NCBI RefSeq assembly: GCF_037265215.1
Contig: NZ_CP147737.1
Location: forward strand, 3,256,001-3,320,000
Origin: Xenorhabdus griffiniae
Lineage (GTDB): Bacteria; Pseudomonadota; Gammaproteobacteria; Enterobacterales; Enterobacteriaceae
Reading direction: 5' to 3'
Length of the DNA stretch: 64,000 nucleotides
The notes beneath the pieces were generated by a model. It was not told the origin of the DNA. It made no database searches and worked only from the letters and a program-made list of their open reading frames with translations. This document shows positions 1 through 7,325 of this stretch, one piece after another. The first letter of the stretch is position 1. Each line of letters begins with the position of its first letter. The position numbers and the translations under genes were made by a program.

Positions 1-312
1 CATGAAAAAGATATTGGGGATGCCTATCCGGTCGTGCTTTATCAACAGGGTACATTCGGTGCTTCCTTCTTAAAAACAGTGCAAGATGAATTTCTATCAA
101 CCCTATTTAAAGACACGCTCGCCTATGCTGGCTTAGAAATTAATCGGCGTATTGTTGGGTTTGCTGGTGTTGCCGATTTTAAACAAATTGAAGATCAAAA
201 CCAGCGCGCTGTCTGTGAAAAACGAGCACTAAAACTGGCACGAGAATTGGTTGTCAATCGAGAAAATTATCCCACTTTTTCGCTAATCAGGCGTTATATC
301 GCACAGTGTTAA
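1..312 (+). CDS. mtnK: S-methyl-5-thioribose kinase, C-terminal part (5' end outside window)
   Basis: The reading frame is open from base 1, so only about the last 103 residues are present. The visible end contains INRRIVGFAGVADFKQIED, which matches the conserved C-terminal stretch of MtnK (RRTIGLAHVADL-type). MtnK phosphorylates 5-methylthioribose, made from methylthioadenosine after polyamine, autoinducer or radical-SAM reactions, to methylthioribose-1-phosphate in the cytoplasm. The stop is followed after 9 bases by the mtnA start, with an AGAGG ribosome site between them, so the genes are probably one operon. The call rests on recognition of the C-terminus and on the mtnA neighbour; the kinase catalytic loop lies outside the window. 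Confidence 0.85.
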   Translation, partial: HEKDIGDAYPVVLYQQGTFGASFLKTVQDEFLSTLFKDTLAYAGLEINRRIVGFAGVADFKQIEDQNQRAVCEKRALKLARELVVNRENYPTFSLIRRYIAQC

Positions 313-321
313 GAGGTTGAT

Positions 322-1415
322 ATGAAAATTAATGGCATTCATTATCGTTCTGTTTGGCTTGCTGACGATCGTTATACCGTCGAAATTTTCGACCAGACCA
401 AACTCCCTTTTGAAATGCAGATTATTCAACTACGCACGATGCAAGATGCCGCAACAGCCATCAAAGACATGTGGTACGGGGAGCGCCTTTGATTGGTGCC
501 GTCGCTGCATATGGTATGGCTTTGGCAATGCATCAAGAAAGTAGCGATGAAAATCTGCAACAGGCTTACAATGTTTTAGTGAAAACCCGTCCTACTGCGA
601 TCAATTTAAAGTGGGCGTTGGATCGAACTTATCGCACGCTAGAAAATCTCGAACATGCACATCGTGAAGCAGCGGCTTATCGTATTGCCAATGAAATTGC
701 AGATGAAGATGTGGAACTCTGTCGCAAAATTGGTGAGCACGGACTAAAAATAATCCAGAATATTGCCGAAACCAAACCAACAGGCGAAACAGTCAATATT
801 TTGACTCACTGCAATGCCGGCTGGCTTGCGACGGTAGATTGGGGAACTGCTCTGGCGCCCATTTATATGGCACATGATGCCGGAATTAAGGTTCATGTCT
901 GGGTTGATGAAACCCGCCCACGTAATCAAGGAGGGTTAACTGCTTTCGAATTGGGTTCACATGGTGTACCACATACTTTAGTTGCTGATAACGCCGGCGG
1001 GCACTTGATGCAACATGGCAAAGTGGATCTCTGTATTGTTGGCACAGACCGGACAACAGCCAGGGGCGATGTGTGCAACAAAATTGGTACTTACCTCAAA
1101 GCATTAGCGGCCAAAGCCAATCAGGTGCCTTTTTACGTGGCCCTGCCATCTCCTACACTGGATTTTACAGTCTGGGATGGTGTCAAAGAAATTCCCATTG
1201 AGCAACGTTCAGGTGAAGAACAATCCCACGTATATGGCATCACACCTGAAGGTGTACGAAGCTGGGTCAACACAGCGCCACATGGAACCTCTTGCGAAAA
1301 CTATGCTTTTGATGTTACACCTGCTGAACTTATCACCGGATTGATTACTGAACGTGGGATTTGTGATGCTAGTGCGGAAGGATTACGGGCGCTTTTCCCT
1401 GATCTGTGTGGGTAA
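322..1415 (+). pseudogene. mtnA: methylthioribose-1-phosphate isomerase, single-base frameshift near codon 50
   Basis: MtnA converts methylthioribose-1-P to methylthioribulose-1-P. The start at 322 (MKINGIHYRSVWL) follows AAGAGG. The first frame runs through AIKDM and then stops as WYGERL*. The rest of the protein resumes at 472 in the next frame as [19 protein letters not shown], the strongly conserved MtnA segment. Insertion of one G after the ATG at 469-471 restores AIKDMVVRGAP and a protein of about 364 residues, the normal family length. Downstream motifs are intact: [48 protein letters not shown] and [12 protein letters not shown]. The loss of one G in a GG could be a real mutation or a sequencing error. 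If real, flux from MtnK to the downstream aldolase would be blocked. Confidence 0.85.
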
Positions 1416-1439
1416 CCGTCATTATCATACAAGGTAAAA

Positions 1440-2087
1440 ATGATGAATAAAGAGCAAATTGCCCAAGAGATTATTGAAACTTGTCTTAAAATGAACGCGC
1501 TTGGATTAAACCAAGGGACATCAGGCAATATCAGTGCCCGTTATCAAGATGGTTTTCTGATTACCCCCAGTGGCATAGCTTATGAAAAGCTAACGGCTGA
1601 TCAAATCGTATTTATCAGTAATCAGGGGGAATTTGAAGCCGATAAGGTGCCTTCAAGCGAATGGCATTTTCATCTCTCTTGCTATCAAGCACGTGCCAAT
1701 CTCAACGCCGTTGTACATAACCATGCTGTTAATGCTACCGCAGTCTCTATTCTCAATCATGCTATCCCCGCTATCCACTATATGGTTGCCGTGACTGGCA
1801 CTGATCATGTTCCTTGTATTCCCTATGCCACTTTTGGCACGACTGAATTAGCTGATAATGTAAAAAAGGGGATCGCATACAGTAAGGCATTATTGATGCA
1901 GCATCATGGCATGATTGCAATGGAAGTTAATCTGGAAAAAGCGCTATGGTTGGCCAATGAAATTGAGATATTGGCACAACTTTATTTAAAAGTGCTGCCA
2001 ATTATGGAAACCGTTCCAATACTTTCTCCGGCAGAAATGCAGCAAGTGCTGGAGAAATTCAAAAGTTATGGGCTAAAGGTAAAATAA
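1440..2087 (+). CDS. class II aldolase, FucA-like; likely 5-methylthioribulose-1-phosphate aldolase (Ald2)
   Basis: A 215-residue protein of the AraD/FucA class II aldolase family, very close in length and sequence to E. coli L-fuculose-1-phosphate aldolase. The zinc ligands and catalytic glutamate are visible: PSSEWHFH (Glu74), VVHNHAV (His93, His95) and LLMQHHGM (His155/156). No fucose genes are nearby. The gene lies 24 bases after mtnA in the mtnK-mtnA operon. This mtnK-mtnA-aldolase arrangement is the one known for the MTA-DHAP shunt of pathogenic E. coli, where the aldolase splits methylthioribulose-1-P to DHAP and methylthioacetaldehyde. I infer that role here from context; fuculose-P aldolase remains the alternative by sequence alone. 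Start ATG 1440 follows AAGG; ATG 1443 is also possible. Confidence 0.8.
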   Translation: MMNKEQIAQEIIETCLKMNALGLNQGTSGNISARYQDGFLITPSGIAYEKLTADQIVFISNQGEFEADKVPSSEWHFHLSCYQARANLNAVVHNHAVNATAVSILNHAIPAIHYMVAVTGTDHVPCIPYATFGTTELADNVKKGIAYSKALLMQHHGMIAMEVNLEKALWLANEIEILAQLYLKVLPIMETVPILSPAEMQQVLEKFKSYGLKVK

Positions 2088-2177
2088 CGGCAATATTCTG
2101 TATGTTAGAGAAAAATATCAAGGGGATATGATTTTAAGGTAAGCAAATAGCTGATAAGAAATAATGCTGGTATGAAG

Positions 2178-2253
2178 TGGTGGGCGATACCAGATTCGAA
2201 CTGATGACCCCCTCCTTGTAAGGGAGATGCTCTACCAACTGAGCTAATCGCCC
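2178..2253 (-). tRNA. tRNA-Val (anticodon UAC)
   Basis: Reverse-strand cloverleaf of 76 nt with encoded CCA (complement of 2178-2180). The acceptor stem is GGGCGAT/ATCGCCC. The D-arm begins TAGCTCAGTTGG. The anticodon stem is CTCCC/GGGAG around TTACAAG, with TAC at 2220-2218. The T-loop is TTCGAAT. It matches the enterobacterial valine UAC tRNA pattern. In E. coli such tRNAs alternate with tRNA-Lys in one operon, and here a tRNA-Lys fragment lies just upstream. Confidence 0.95.
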
Positions 2254-2275
2254 ACTTCATATCTTGATACCTAAA

Positions 2276-2320
2276 TGGTGGGTCGTGCAGGATTCGAACC
2301 TGCGACCAATTGATTAAAAG
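2276..2320 (-). other. 3' half of tRNA-Lys(UUU): probable prophage attachment site
   Basis: The reverse strand of 2320-2276 reads CTTTTAATCAATTGGTCGCA, then the GTTCGAATC T-loop, then ACGACCCACCA. This is exactly the anticodon loop to CCA end of enterobacterial tRNA-Lys. Beyond 2320 the match stops and no 5' half follows. A 45-nt identity from anticodon loop to 3' end is the usual att core left by tRNA-specific tyrosine integrases. The element therefore lies to the right, and the complete tRNA-Lys should be at its far end, outside what I can find here. No integrase gene is seen beside it. Confidence 0.85.
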
Positions 2321-2670
2321 AACGTAGAACTATCATCTAAATCAACTAGATACAGCGAAAACCGCCGCTCACAACGTCCCATTTCGCAAAAGTTAGAAAA
2401 ACATAGAATGCCTATAAAAACTTTCGAGTCCCAAATGCGTCTCACCTAATTTGGCAGCATCCAGCCTATGCAATCCGACCTCAACCATCATGATCGCTAT
2501 TCACCCCCTGCCCCAAATCCCACCCAATAACCGACCAAATTTTCCCCATTCACCTCCATATCCCTCCAAACTCACATTTTGCACATTTATTGAACTAATA
2601 ATTTGTTGAATTTCAACGCGTTCAACAGTCAGTTACCCGTTTTTAATGCACGAATCGGCCTATTGTGGGA
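2321..2670. other. intergenic stretch inside the att site, no gene seen
   Basis: No convincing reading frame occupies these 350 bases between the tRNA-Lys fragment and the tail-fibre cassette. The only structure noted is a nested inverted repeat at 2604-2627 (TGTTGAA, then TTTCAACGCG, then TTCAACA). The integrase and early genes expected next to an att site appear to be deleted. Confidence 0.5.
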
Positions 2671-2696
2671 TTTCATAAAACCTCGGTTTGGCAGAA
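2671..2696 (+). other. gix/cix-like DNA-invertase crossover site, left
   Basis: The 26-bp site has core AAACCTCGGTTT at 2678-2689, identical to the core of the Gin, Cin and Pin crossover sites (AAACCGAGGTTT on the other strand) with central dinucleotide TC/GA. The flanks TTTCAT and GCAGAA also resemble the gix arms. A second copy in inverted orientation is at 4648-4673. The site lies in frame at the start of the fibre cassette, where it encodes NLGL. Confidence 0.75.
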
Positions 2697-3569
2697 ACCC
2701 AGCGACTGGCGGAAAATGCTTTATCCAAAAAAGCGAATGGGGCAGATATTGAGGATAAAACAAAATTTATTGATAACATAGGGTTAAAAGATACTGTTAA
2801 TAGGGCATATAACGCGTTAAACAAATACGCTAACGGTGCGGACATTACCGATAAATCGGTGTTTGTGAGCAACCTAAATTTCATGGACCAGGTAATTCGA
2901 ACTGATCTGATTAACGGTAATCAACAACGTATTCAGAGCGAGTTAATAGTAGATAATCGTCTAACTGTGACGAACGAAGTGTACTGTCAGTCGGGAAATG
3001 CAGCTATTGCATTGAAATCAACAAAAGGCGGTCCCCACATAGCGTACACTTGGAATAATTCCCAATGGCATGATGTGCGCTTTCCGGAAGGCAAAGGAAC
3101 CGCCATCGTTTTAGGCGCTAATTGCTGGATAACCGGGGATGGTTACCTGAAATTAGCCTCGCCCATTATCAAAATTTGGCGTGAGGGTAAATTTGAAACC
3201 AATAACGAGTCTGAAGGTGCTATCGTGGAGCGTTTGTCCGAGGGCGTTTACCTCATCAAAAACGTGCTGGGATTCAATGCCGATGCGGCATGGGGCGGTG
3301 TTGATGGTGGGGTTGATATACCGCTGTGCAAAAATAAATTGCCGCTAATTTGGGTAAACTATAAGGTGTTGCCGGATGGTTCTATCAAATTAATGACCTA
3401 TCACCGTGAACATGCAGATGCCCCCGCATTCGCCAGAAATGTACGTGAGGGCTATGCCGACGGCGACCCAATTGATATTCCCAGTGGTAGATTTATTTCC
3501 GTTCGTGTACAAATGCCGGAAAATTCTATTTGGAATCAACAGCAACGGAAATTAGCTGAATCAAAATAG
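2688..3569 (+). CDS. phage tail-fibre variable cassette (N-terminal constant part missing)
   Basis: The frame is open from an in-frame TAA at 2676 and carries no credible start; TTG 2688 is only the first possible initiator. The N-terminal part shows two fibre-type repeats, AENALSKKANGADIEDKTKF and NALNKYANGADITDKSVF, typical of P2/lambda side-tail fibres. A C-terminal domain follows, ending SVRVQMPENSIWNQQ. It starts at the left crossover site and faces a second cassette on the other strand, so it reads as one arm of an invertible fibre segment. The constant N-terminal region expected upstream is absent, so it is unlikely to be expressed as it stands. A related C-terminal fragment occurs at about 58670-58932. 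Confidence 0.7.
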   Translation: MAETQRLAENALSKKANGADIEDKTKFIDNIGLKDTVNRAYNALNKYANGADITDKSVFVSNLNFMDQVIRTDLINGNQQRIQSELIVDNRLTVTNEVYCQSGNAAIALKSTKGGPHIAYTWNNSQWHDVRFPEGKGTAIVLGANCWITGDGYLKLASPIIKIWREGKFETNNESEGAIVERLSEGVYLIKNVLGFNADAAWGGVDGGVDIPLCKNKLPLIWVNYKVLPDGSIKLMTYHREHADAPAFARNVREGYADGDPIDIPSGRFISVRVQMPENSIWNQQQRKLAESK

Positions 3570-3574
3570 TGTTT

Positions 3575-3591
3575 AGGGGCACACAGCCCCT
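3575..3591. terminator. hairpin between convergent fibre genes
   Basis: AGGGGC-ACACA-GCCCCT, a 6-bp GC stem followed on the plus strand by TGTATTTATTT. It lies in the 26 bp between the plus-strand fibre cassette and the minus-strand fibre assembly gene, so it could end transcription from the plus side. The T tract is interrupted. Confidence 0.45.
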
Positions 3592-3595
3592 GTAT

Positions 3596-4189
3596 TTATT
3601 TCGGCTGTTCTGGCCATGAGATATCGGGCGCGGTAGCGCAATCCACCCGATTGAGCAGTACCCGATATTTGCGCCATTCGGTGAGTGCGGATTTTTCGGC
3701 GTCGGTTGCCATATCGAGGTCAACGGCGTCCTGATAAATATCAATTTTGGCTCTGGCGGTATCCAACAATTGCCGTTTCCGGGATTCCGCCTGTTGCTGT
3801 TCATGCTGGCGTTGTGCCTGAATATCTGTTACCCACTGTTTGCCATTCCATTTATCAAACGGTGTTGCGGGTGCCTCTGGTGTTGTTTTCGACGGATAAT
3901 CACCGAGTGCTGTAATCACCTGTGCGGCACCTGTTTCAATACTGTAAACGGTTTTACCACGATGATCTGCGACGTACTCCCACGCGGACAAATCTGCCGT
4001 TCGGCAAATGGCATAACCCTGTTTGTGGTCACCCGGCGCATCAATACACGAGTGAGCCGGAATCCCCAGACCGACGAGTAAAAACTCCACAGATGCAGAA
4101 CTATATTCTCGCGTTTCGCTGTGATAATTATAAACAGTAATATTACCTGCGACAGTGGCGATATGATTTTTGTCTAATTTTGCCGTCAT
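3596..4189 (-). CDS. phage tail fibre assembly protein (Tfa family)
   Basis: A 197-residue protein of the caudoviral tail-fibre assembly (Tfa/gpU-type) family. These chaperones help fibres trimerise and attach. Family features are the PFDKWNGKQWVTD segment, the Gln/Glu/Arg-rich helix DIQAQRQHEQQQAESRKRQLL, and the end region DAEKSALTEWRKYRVLLNRVD followed by WPEQPK. Its start codon overlaps the stop of the fibre cassette at 4189-4671 (both minus strand), so the pair is translationally coupled, as with Mu S'-U'. It belongs to the invertible segment bracketed by the two crossover sites. Confidence 0.85.
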   Translation of the reverse strand: MTAKLDKNHIATVAGNITVYNYHSETREYSSASVEFLLVGLGIPAHSCIDAPGDHKQGYAICRTADLSAWEYVADHRGKTVYSIETGAAQVITALGDYPSKTTPEAPATPFDKWNGKQWVTDIQAQRQHEQQQAESRKRQLLDTARAKIDIYQDAVDLDMATDAEKSALTEWRKYRVLLNRVDCATAPDISWPEQPK

Positions 4190-4671
4190 TATACTGCCCT
4201 CACAATGTAGTTAAATGCGATGTTTATGGGGCGGGTTTCCATTGCTGTGCGCACCGCACGGGATGCATCAAATATCCAATTTACGGCCCCATATCCTGTA
4301 ATTTCAGTCGATGGTGTTAGTCCAGATGACAGAACATGCCCCAATTGTGTGAATGGACCCGAGGCGCTGACACCCTGAAAAAGCTGCGTTCGCCCAAATG
4401 TTCCGACAATATTTTGAATCGCATCAATCTGAATCGATAATAGTTCTCGTCCGGCATCGTCGCCGGTATCGCCGTTCCAGCCGCGCAGAAATTTACCTCT
4501 CAAATCCGGCAATGTTAGTGATGGATATACACGCGCCAGCTCTGGATATTGTGCTGCGGTAAACGTAGCGCCGTTACATTGCATCCATCCAGCAGGCGGG
4601 GTTGCTAACGGCCACGGAATCGGTACGCCAACGGGTAATGCCGAGCCTGCCGTTAAACCGAGGTTTTTCAC
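4189..4671 (-). CDS. tail-collar fibre C-terminal cassette (second variable arm)
   Basis: The 160-residue reading frame begins inside the right crossover site (GTG 4671, coding KNLGL). It continues as GVPIPWPLATPPAGWMQCNG, the phage tail-collar domain signature, then LPDLRGKFLRGWNGD and an end typical of fibres (ETRPINIAFNYIVRAV). Only the distal receptor-binding part of a fibre is present. Upstream of the crossover the same frame continues for only a few codons (EDLWIVKNLGL) to a TGA, so no constant N-terminal domain is attached. With the tfa gene it forms the minus-strand half of the invertible segment. Confidence 0.75.
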   Translation of the reverse strand: MKNLGLTAGSALPVGVPIPWPLATPPAGWMQCNGATFTAAQYPELARVYPSLTLPDLRGKFLRGWNGDTGDDAGRELLSIQIDAIQNIVGTFGRTQLFQGVSASGPFTQLGHVLSSGLTPSTEITGYGAVNWIFDASRAVRTAMETRPINIAFNYIVRAV

Positions 4672-4673
4672 AA
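4648..4673 (-). other. gix/cix-like DNA-invertase crossover site, right
   Basis: On the minus strand the core AAACCTCGGTTT (4666-4655) has arms TTGTGA and AACGGCA. It is in inverted orientation to the site at 2671-2696, with matching central dinucleotide. Inversion between the sites would swap the fibre tips, keeping the NLGL codons. No invertase gene is seen next to either site. Confidence 0.75.
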
Positions 4674-5064
4674 TCCACAGATCCTCACGATCCAGTCAAG
4701 ATCCCACTCTCGAAACTCCAAAAACTGAAAACCAATAACAAAAAAGAGCCATTTTAGCCTGTCAAAAAATAACCAAAAGCCAGAATCACACTGAATAATA
4801 CCGGAAAGGATAAATTTTGAACTAATGGTGGGTTGTTAAATAACCAATATAAGGTTGTTATTTAACCAGGTAAGGATTTTTTTCAACCAAACCATTTGAT
4901 TTTCCCCAACCCAACTAGAATTAATTAAAATAAACTCAATTTATTGATTATAAAAGAAAATATAAAACTACATTTGTACCACTCTCCACACACAGCCAAT
5001 CGAATGATTTCCCCCGCCTAATCCGCCAATATATCAGCACACCTTAACAGGAGAGAACGCTAAT
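4674..5064. promoter_or_regulatory. leader of the FI operon with a possible Ogr-type activator box
   Basis: These 391 bases hold no gene. They contain GTTAAATAACC...GGTTGTTATTTAACC inverted repeats (about 4835-4866) and, at 4974-4993, TTGT-N12-ACAC. The P2 Ogr/Delta activators bind TTGT-N12-ACAA about 55 bp upstream of late promoters, so this one-mismatch box, with a TATAT about 45 bp further on, may be the late promoter of the tail operon. An ogr homologue is at 13103. ACAGGAGAG just before 5065 is the FI ribosome site. Confidence 0.4.
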
Positions 5065-6237
5065 ATGGCACAAGATTATCATCACGGAGTCCGTGTACAG
5101 GAAATCAAAGAAGGTACTCGTACCATCACTACCGTTAGCACCGCTATCGTGGGTATGGTCTGTACTGCACCTGACGCAGACGAAAAAACATTTCCATTAG
5201 ATACACCGGTATTACTGACTGACGTTATGAGCGTTATTGGTAAAGCTGGTGAAAAAGGCACTTTGGCCGCATCACTGAAGGCAATCGCAGCACAGGCACA
5301 ACCTGTCACTGTCGTGGTTCGTGTGGCTGAGGGCGAAACTGAAGAAAAAACCAGTAGCAACATCATCGGTGGGGTTACGCCGGAAGGCAAGAAAACGGGT
5401 ATGCAGGCACTGCTCGCTGCGCAAAGCCAGCTCGGTGTTAAACCCCGCATTCTGGGTGTTCCGGGTCTGGATTCAAAAGCTGTAGCTATTGAACTGGCCT
5501 CTATTGCCGAGAAGCTGAAAGCAATGGCGTATGTGAGTGCTTATGGCTGCAAAAAAATCGAAGAAGTCATCAAATATCGTGAAAACTTCAAGCATCGTGA
5601 GCTGATGCTGATTTGGCCTGACTTCCTGAGCTGGGATACCGTCACCAGCAGCGAAGCGACTGCTTTCGCAACTGCTTATGCACTGGGCTTGCGCGCCAAA
5701 ATCGACGAAGAGACCGGCTGGCACAAAACCCTGTCCAATGTGGGCGTTAACGGCGTAACGGGTCTGTCTGCTGATGTCTTCTGGGATCTGCAAGCGACTG
5801 GAACTGACGCTGATCTGCTGAACAAAGCAGGCATCACGACGCTGATCCGCAAAAACGGTTTCCGTTTCTGGGGTTCACGCACCTGTTCTGATGACGCATT
5901 GTTCCAGTTCGAAAGCTACACCCGTACCGCTCAGGTTCTGGCTGACACTATGGCTGAAGCGCATATGTGGGCTATCGACAAGCCGCTGACGCCATCACTG
6001 GTACGCGACATTATCGAAGGTATCAATGCCAAGTTCCGCGAGCTGAAAGCCGGTGGCTACATCATTGACGGTCGTTGCTGGTATGACGACAAAATCAACG
6101 ATAAAGACACCCTGAAAGCTGGCAAACTGACCATCGATTATGACTATACCCCTGTACCGCCACTGGAAAACATGATGTTACGCCAGCGCATTACAGATAG
6201 TTACCTGATGGATTTCGCGAAAAGTATCAATAAATAA
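5065..6237 (+). CDS. FI: phage tail sheath protein, P2 gpFI family
   Basis: A 390-residue contractile sheath protein, close to P2 gpFI (396 residues) along its whole length. Examples are YHHGVRVQEIKEGTRTITTV, VKPRILGVPGLDSKAVA, WPDFLSWDTVTS, TLSNVGVNGVTGLSADVFWD and FRFWGSRTCSDD. It forms the outer tube that contracts to drive the inner tube through the target envelope. Start ATG 5065 follows ACAGGAGAG. It is first in an operon FI-FII-E-T-U-D with P2 gene order. All expected sections are present, so the protein looks functional although head and baseplate genes are absent from this window. Confidence 0.97.
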   Translation: MAQDYHHGVRVQEIKEGTRTITTVSTAIVGMVCTAPDADEKTFPLDTPVLLTDVMSVIGKAGEKGTLAASLKAIAAQAQPVTVVVRVAEGETEEKTSSNIIGGVTPEGKKTGMQALLAAQSQLGVKPRILGVPGLDSKAVAIELASIAEKLKAMAYVSAYGCKKIEEVIKYRENFKHRELMLIWPDFLSWDTVTSSEATAFATAYALGLRAKIDEETGWHKTLSNVGVNGVTGLSADVFWDLQATGTDADLLNKAGITTLIRKNGFRFWGSRTCSDDALFQFESYTRTAQVLADTMAEAHMWAIDKPLTPSLVRDIIEGINAKFRELKAGGYIIDGRCWYDDKINDKDTLKAGKLTIDYDYTPVPPLENMMLRQRITDSYLMDFAKSINK

Positions 6238-6248
6238 GGGGCTAACTG

Positions 6249-6767
6249 ATGGCATTACCTCGCAAACTTAAATACCTGAACTTGTTCAATGACGGCAACA
6301 ACTATCAGGGGATCGTGGAAGAACTGACTCTTCCTAAGTTAAGCCGCAAGCTAGAAGCCTATCGCGGTGCTGGCATGAATGGCAGCGCAATGGTGGATTT
6401 AGGTCTGGATGAAGGCGCACTGGATGCTGAATTTACTCTGGGTGGCGTTGAAGCTCAACTGTACAAACAGTGGGGCATCGCGAAAGCTGATGGTGTCATG
6501 CTGCGCTTTGCTGGCTCTTTTGAGAGTGAAGATAACGGTGAAGTGGTTGCAGTAGAAGTTGTGATGCGTGGTCGTTTTCAGGAATTCGATCACGGCACTT
6601 ATAAACAAGGTGATAACACCCAGACCAAAATCACTGCCAAAAATACTTATTTCAAACTGACATGGAATGGTGAAGAACTGATTGAAATCGACACCATCAA
6701 CATGGTTGAAAAAGTAGGTGGGGAAGATCGTCTGGAGCAGCATCGCCGCGCTATCGGTCTTTTTTAA
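6249..6767 (+). CDS. FII: phage major tail tube protein, P2 gpFII family
   Basis: At 172 residues, this is the same length as P2 gpFII. It begins MALPRKLKYLNLFNDGNNYQG and contains GRFQEFDHGTYKQGDN, both hallmark segments. It forms the inner tube of the contractile tail. It starts 11 bases after the sheath stop, following AAGGGGC, so the two structural genes are cotranscribed and produced in similar amounts. Confidence 0.96.
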   Translation: MALPRKLKYLNLFNDGNNYQGIVEELTLPKLSRKLEAYRGAGMNGSAMVDLGLDEGALDAEFTLGGVEAQLYKQWGIAKADGVMLRFAGSFESEDNGEVVAVEVVMRGRFQEFDHGTYKQGDNTQTKITAKNTYFKLTWNGEELIEIDTINMVEKVGGEDRLEQHRRAIGLF

Positions 6768-6805
6768 TCGCTTCTTTTAGCAATTAACTTTTTTAAAACT
6801 TATTT

Positions 6806-6850
6806 CCTGTCTCATCAGTGTATTAACCGTGCCTGTTGAGACAGGTTTCT
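6806..6850 (+). terminator. stem-loop between FII and E
   Basis: CCTGTCTCA (6806-6814) pairs with TGAGACAGG (6837-6845) across a 22-nt loop and is followed by TTTCT. It may attenuate transcription so that tube and sheath exceed the downstream chaperone and tape measure. The loop is long and the T tract short, so termination is only a possibility. Confidence 0.4.
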
Positions 6851-6873
6851 AATCGGATAAACAAGGTTGAACC

Positions 6874-7191
6874 ATGACAGAAACACTGAATACTCAAAAT
6901 GACGATCTGCGCACCATTGAATTGGAAGCACCACTGGCGCGAGGCAATGGCGAAATCACGGAAGTGATGGTACGCAAACCTAACAGCGGTGCGTTGCGCG
7001 GTGCACGTTTACAGGCACTGCTGGAAATGGATGTGGATTCTATGCTGCTTGTCCTGCCGCGTGTTACCACCCCTGCATTGACCAAAAATGACCTGATGAT
7101 GATGTCACCTGGTGATCTGATTAATCTCAGTGTGGAGGTGGTCAATTTTTTGTTGCCGAAGTCGGTCAAGTCCGATTCCCAGAACGATTAA
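6874..7191 (+). CDS. E: tail assembly chaperone gpE (zero-frame product)
   Basis: The 105-residue zero-frame product corresponds to P2 gpE, made before the tape measure in long-tailed phages as a tape-measure chaperone. It contains the family stretch MVRKPNSGALRGARLQALLE. Near its end the codons AAT TTT TTG at 7144-7152 form the slippery heptamer T TTT TTG, the same heptamer used in P2 for the -1 shift into E'. Start ATG 6874 follows AAGGTTGA. It is the major product, with a minor extended form described separately. Confidence 0.9.
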   Translation: MTETLNTQNDDLRTIELEAPLARGNGEITEVMVRKPNSGALRGARLQALLEMDVDSMLLVLPRVTTPALTKNDLMMMSPGDLINLSVEVVNFLLPKSVKSDSQND

Positions 7192-7325
7192 CCGTTGATG
7201 AATTGGTGGCAGATATTGCCACCGTTTTTCACTGGACTCCGGCAGACACAGATGCAATGTCACTGCCGGAATTATTGGACTGGCGACATCGGGCCATTTT
7301 AAGAAGTGGTGCAGAAAATGAGTAA
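6874..7325 (+). CDS. E': gpE+E' fusion made by -1 ribosomal frameshift at 7146-7152
   Basis: Slipping back one base on T TTT TTG continues translation from 7152 as VAEVGQVRFPERLTVDELVA, then IATVFHWTPADTDAMSLPELL, then DWRHRAILRSG, ending at TAA 7323. The -1 frame is open and protein-like, ends with a tryptophan-rich segment as in P2 E+E', and overlaps the tape-measure start (ATG 7318). Programmed frameshifting of two overlapping genes just upstream of the tape measure is a conserved feature of long-tailed phages, so I regard E' as a real minor product of about 150 residues. Confidence 0.85.
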
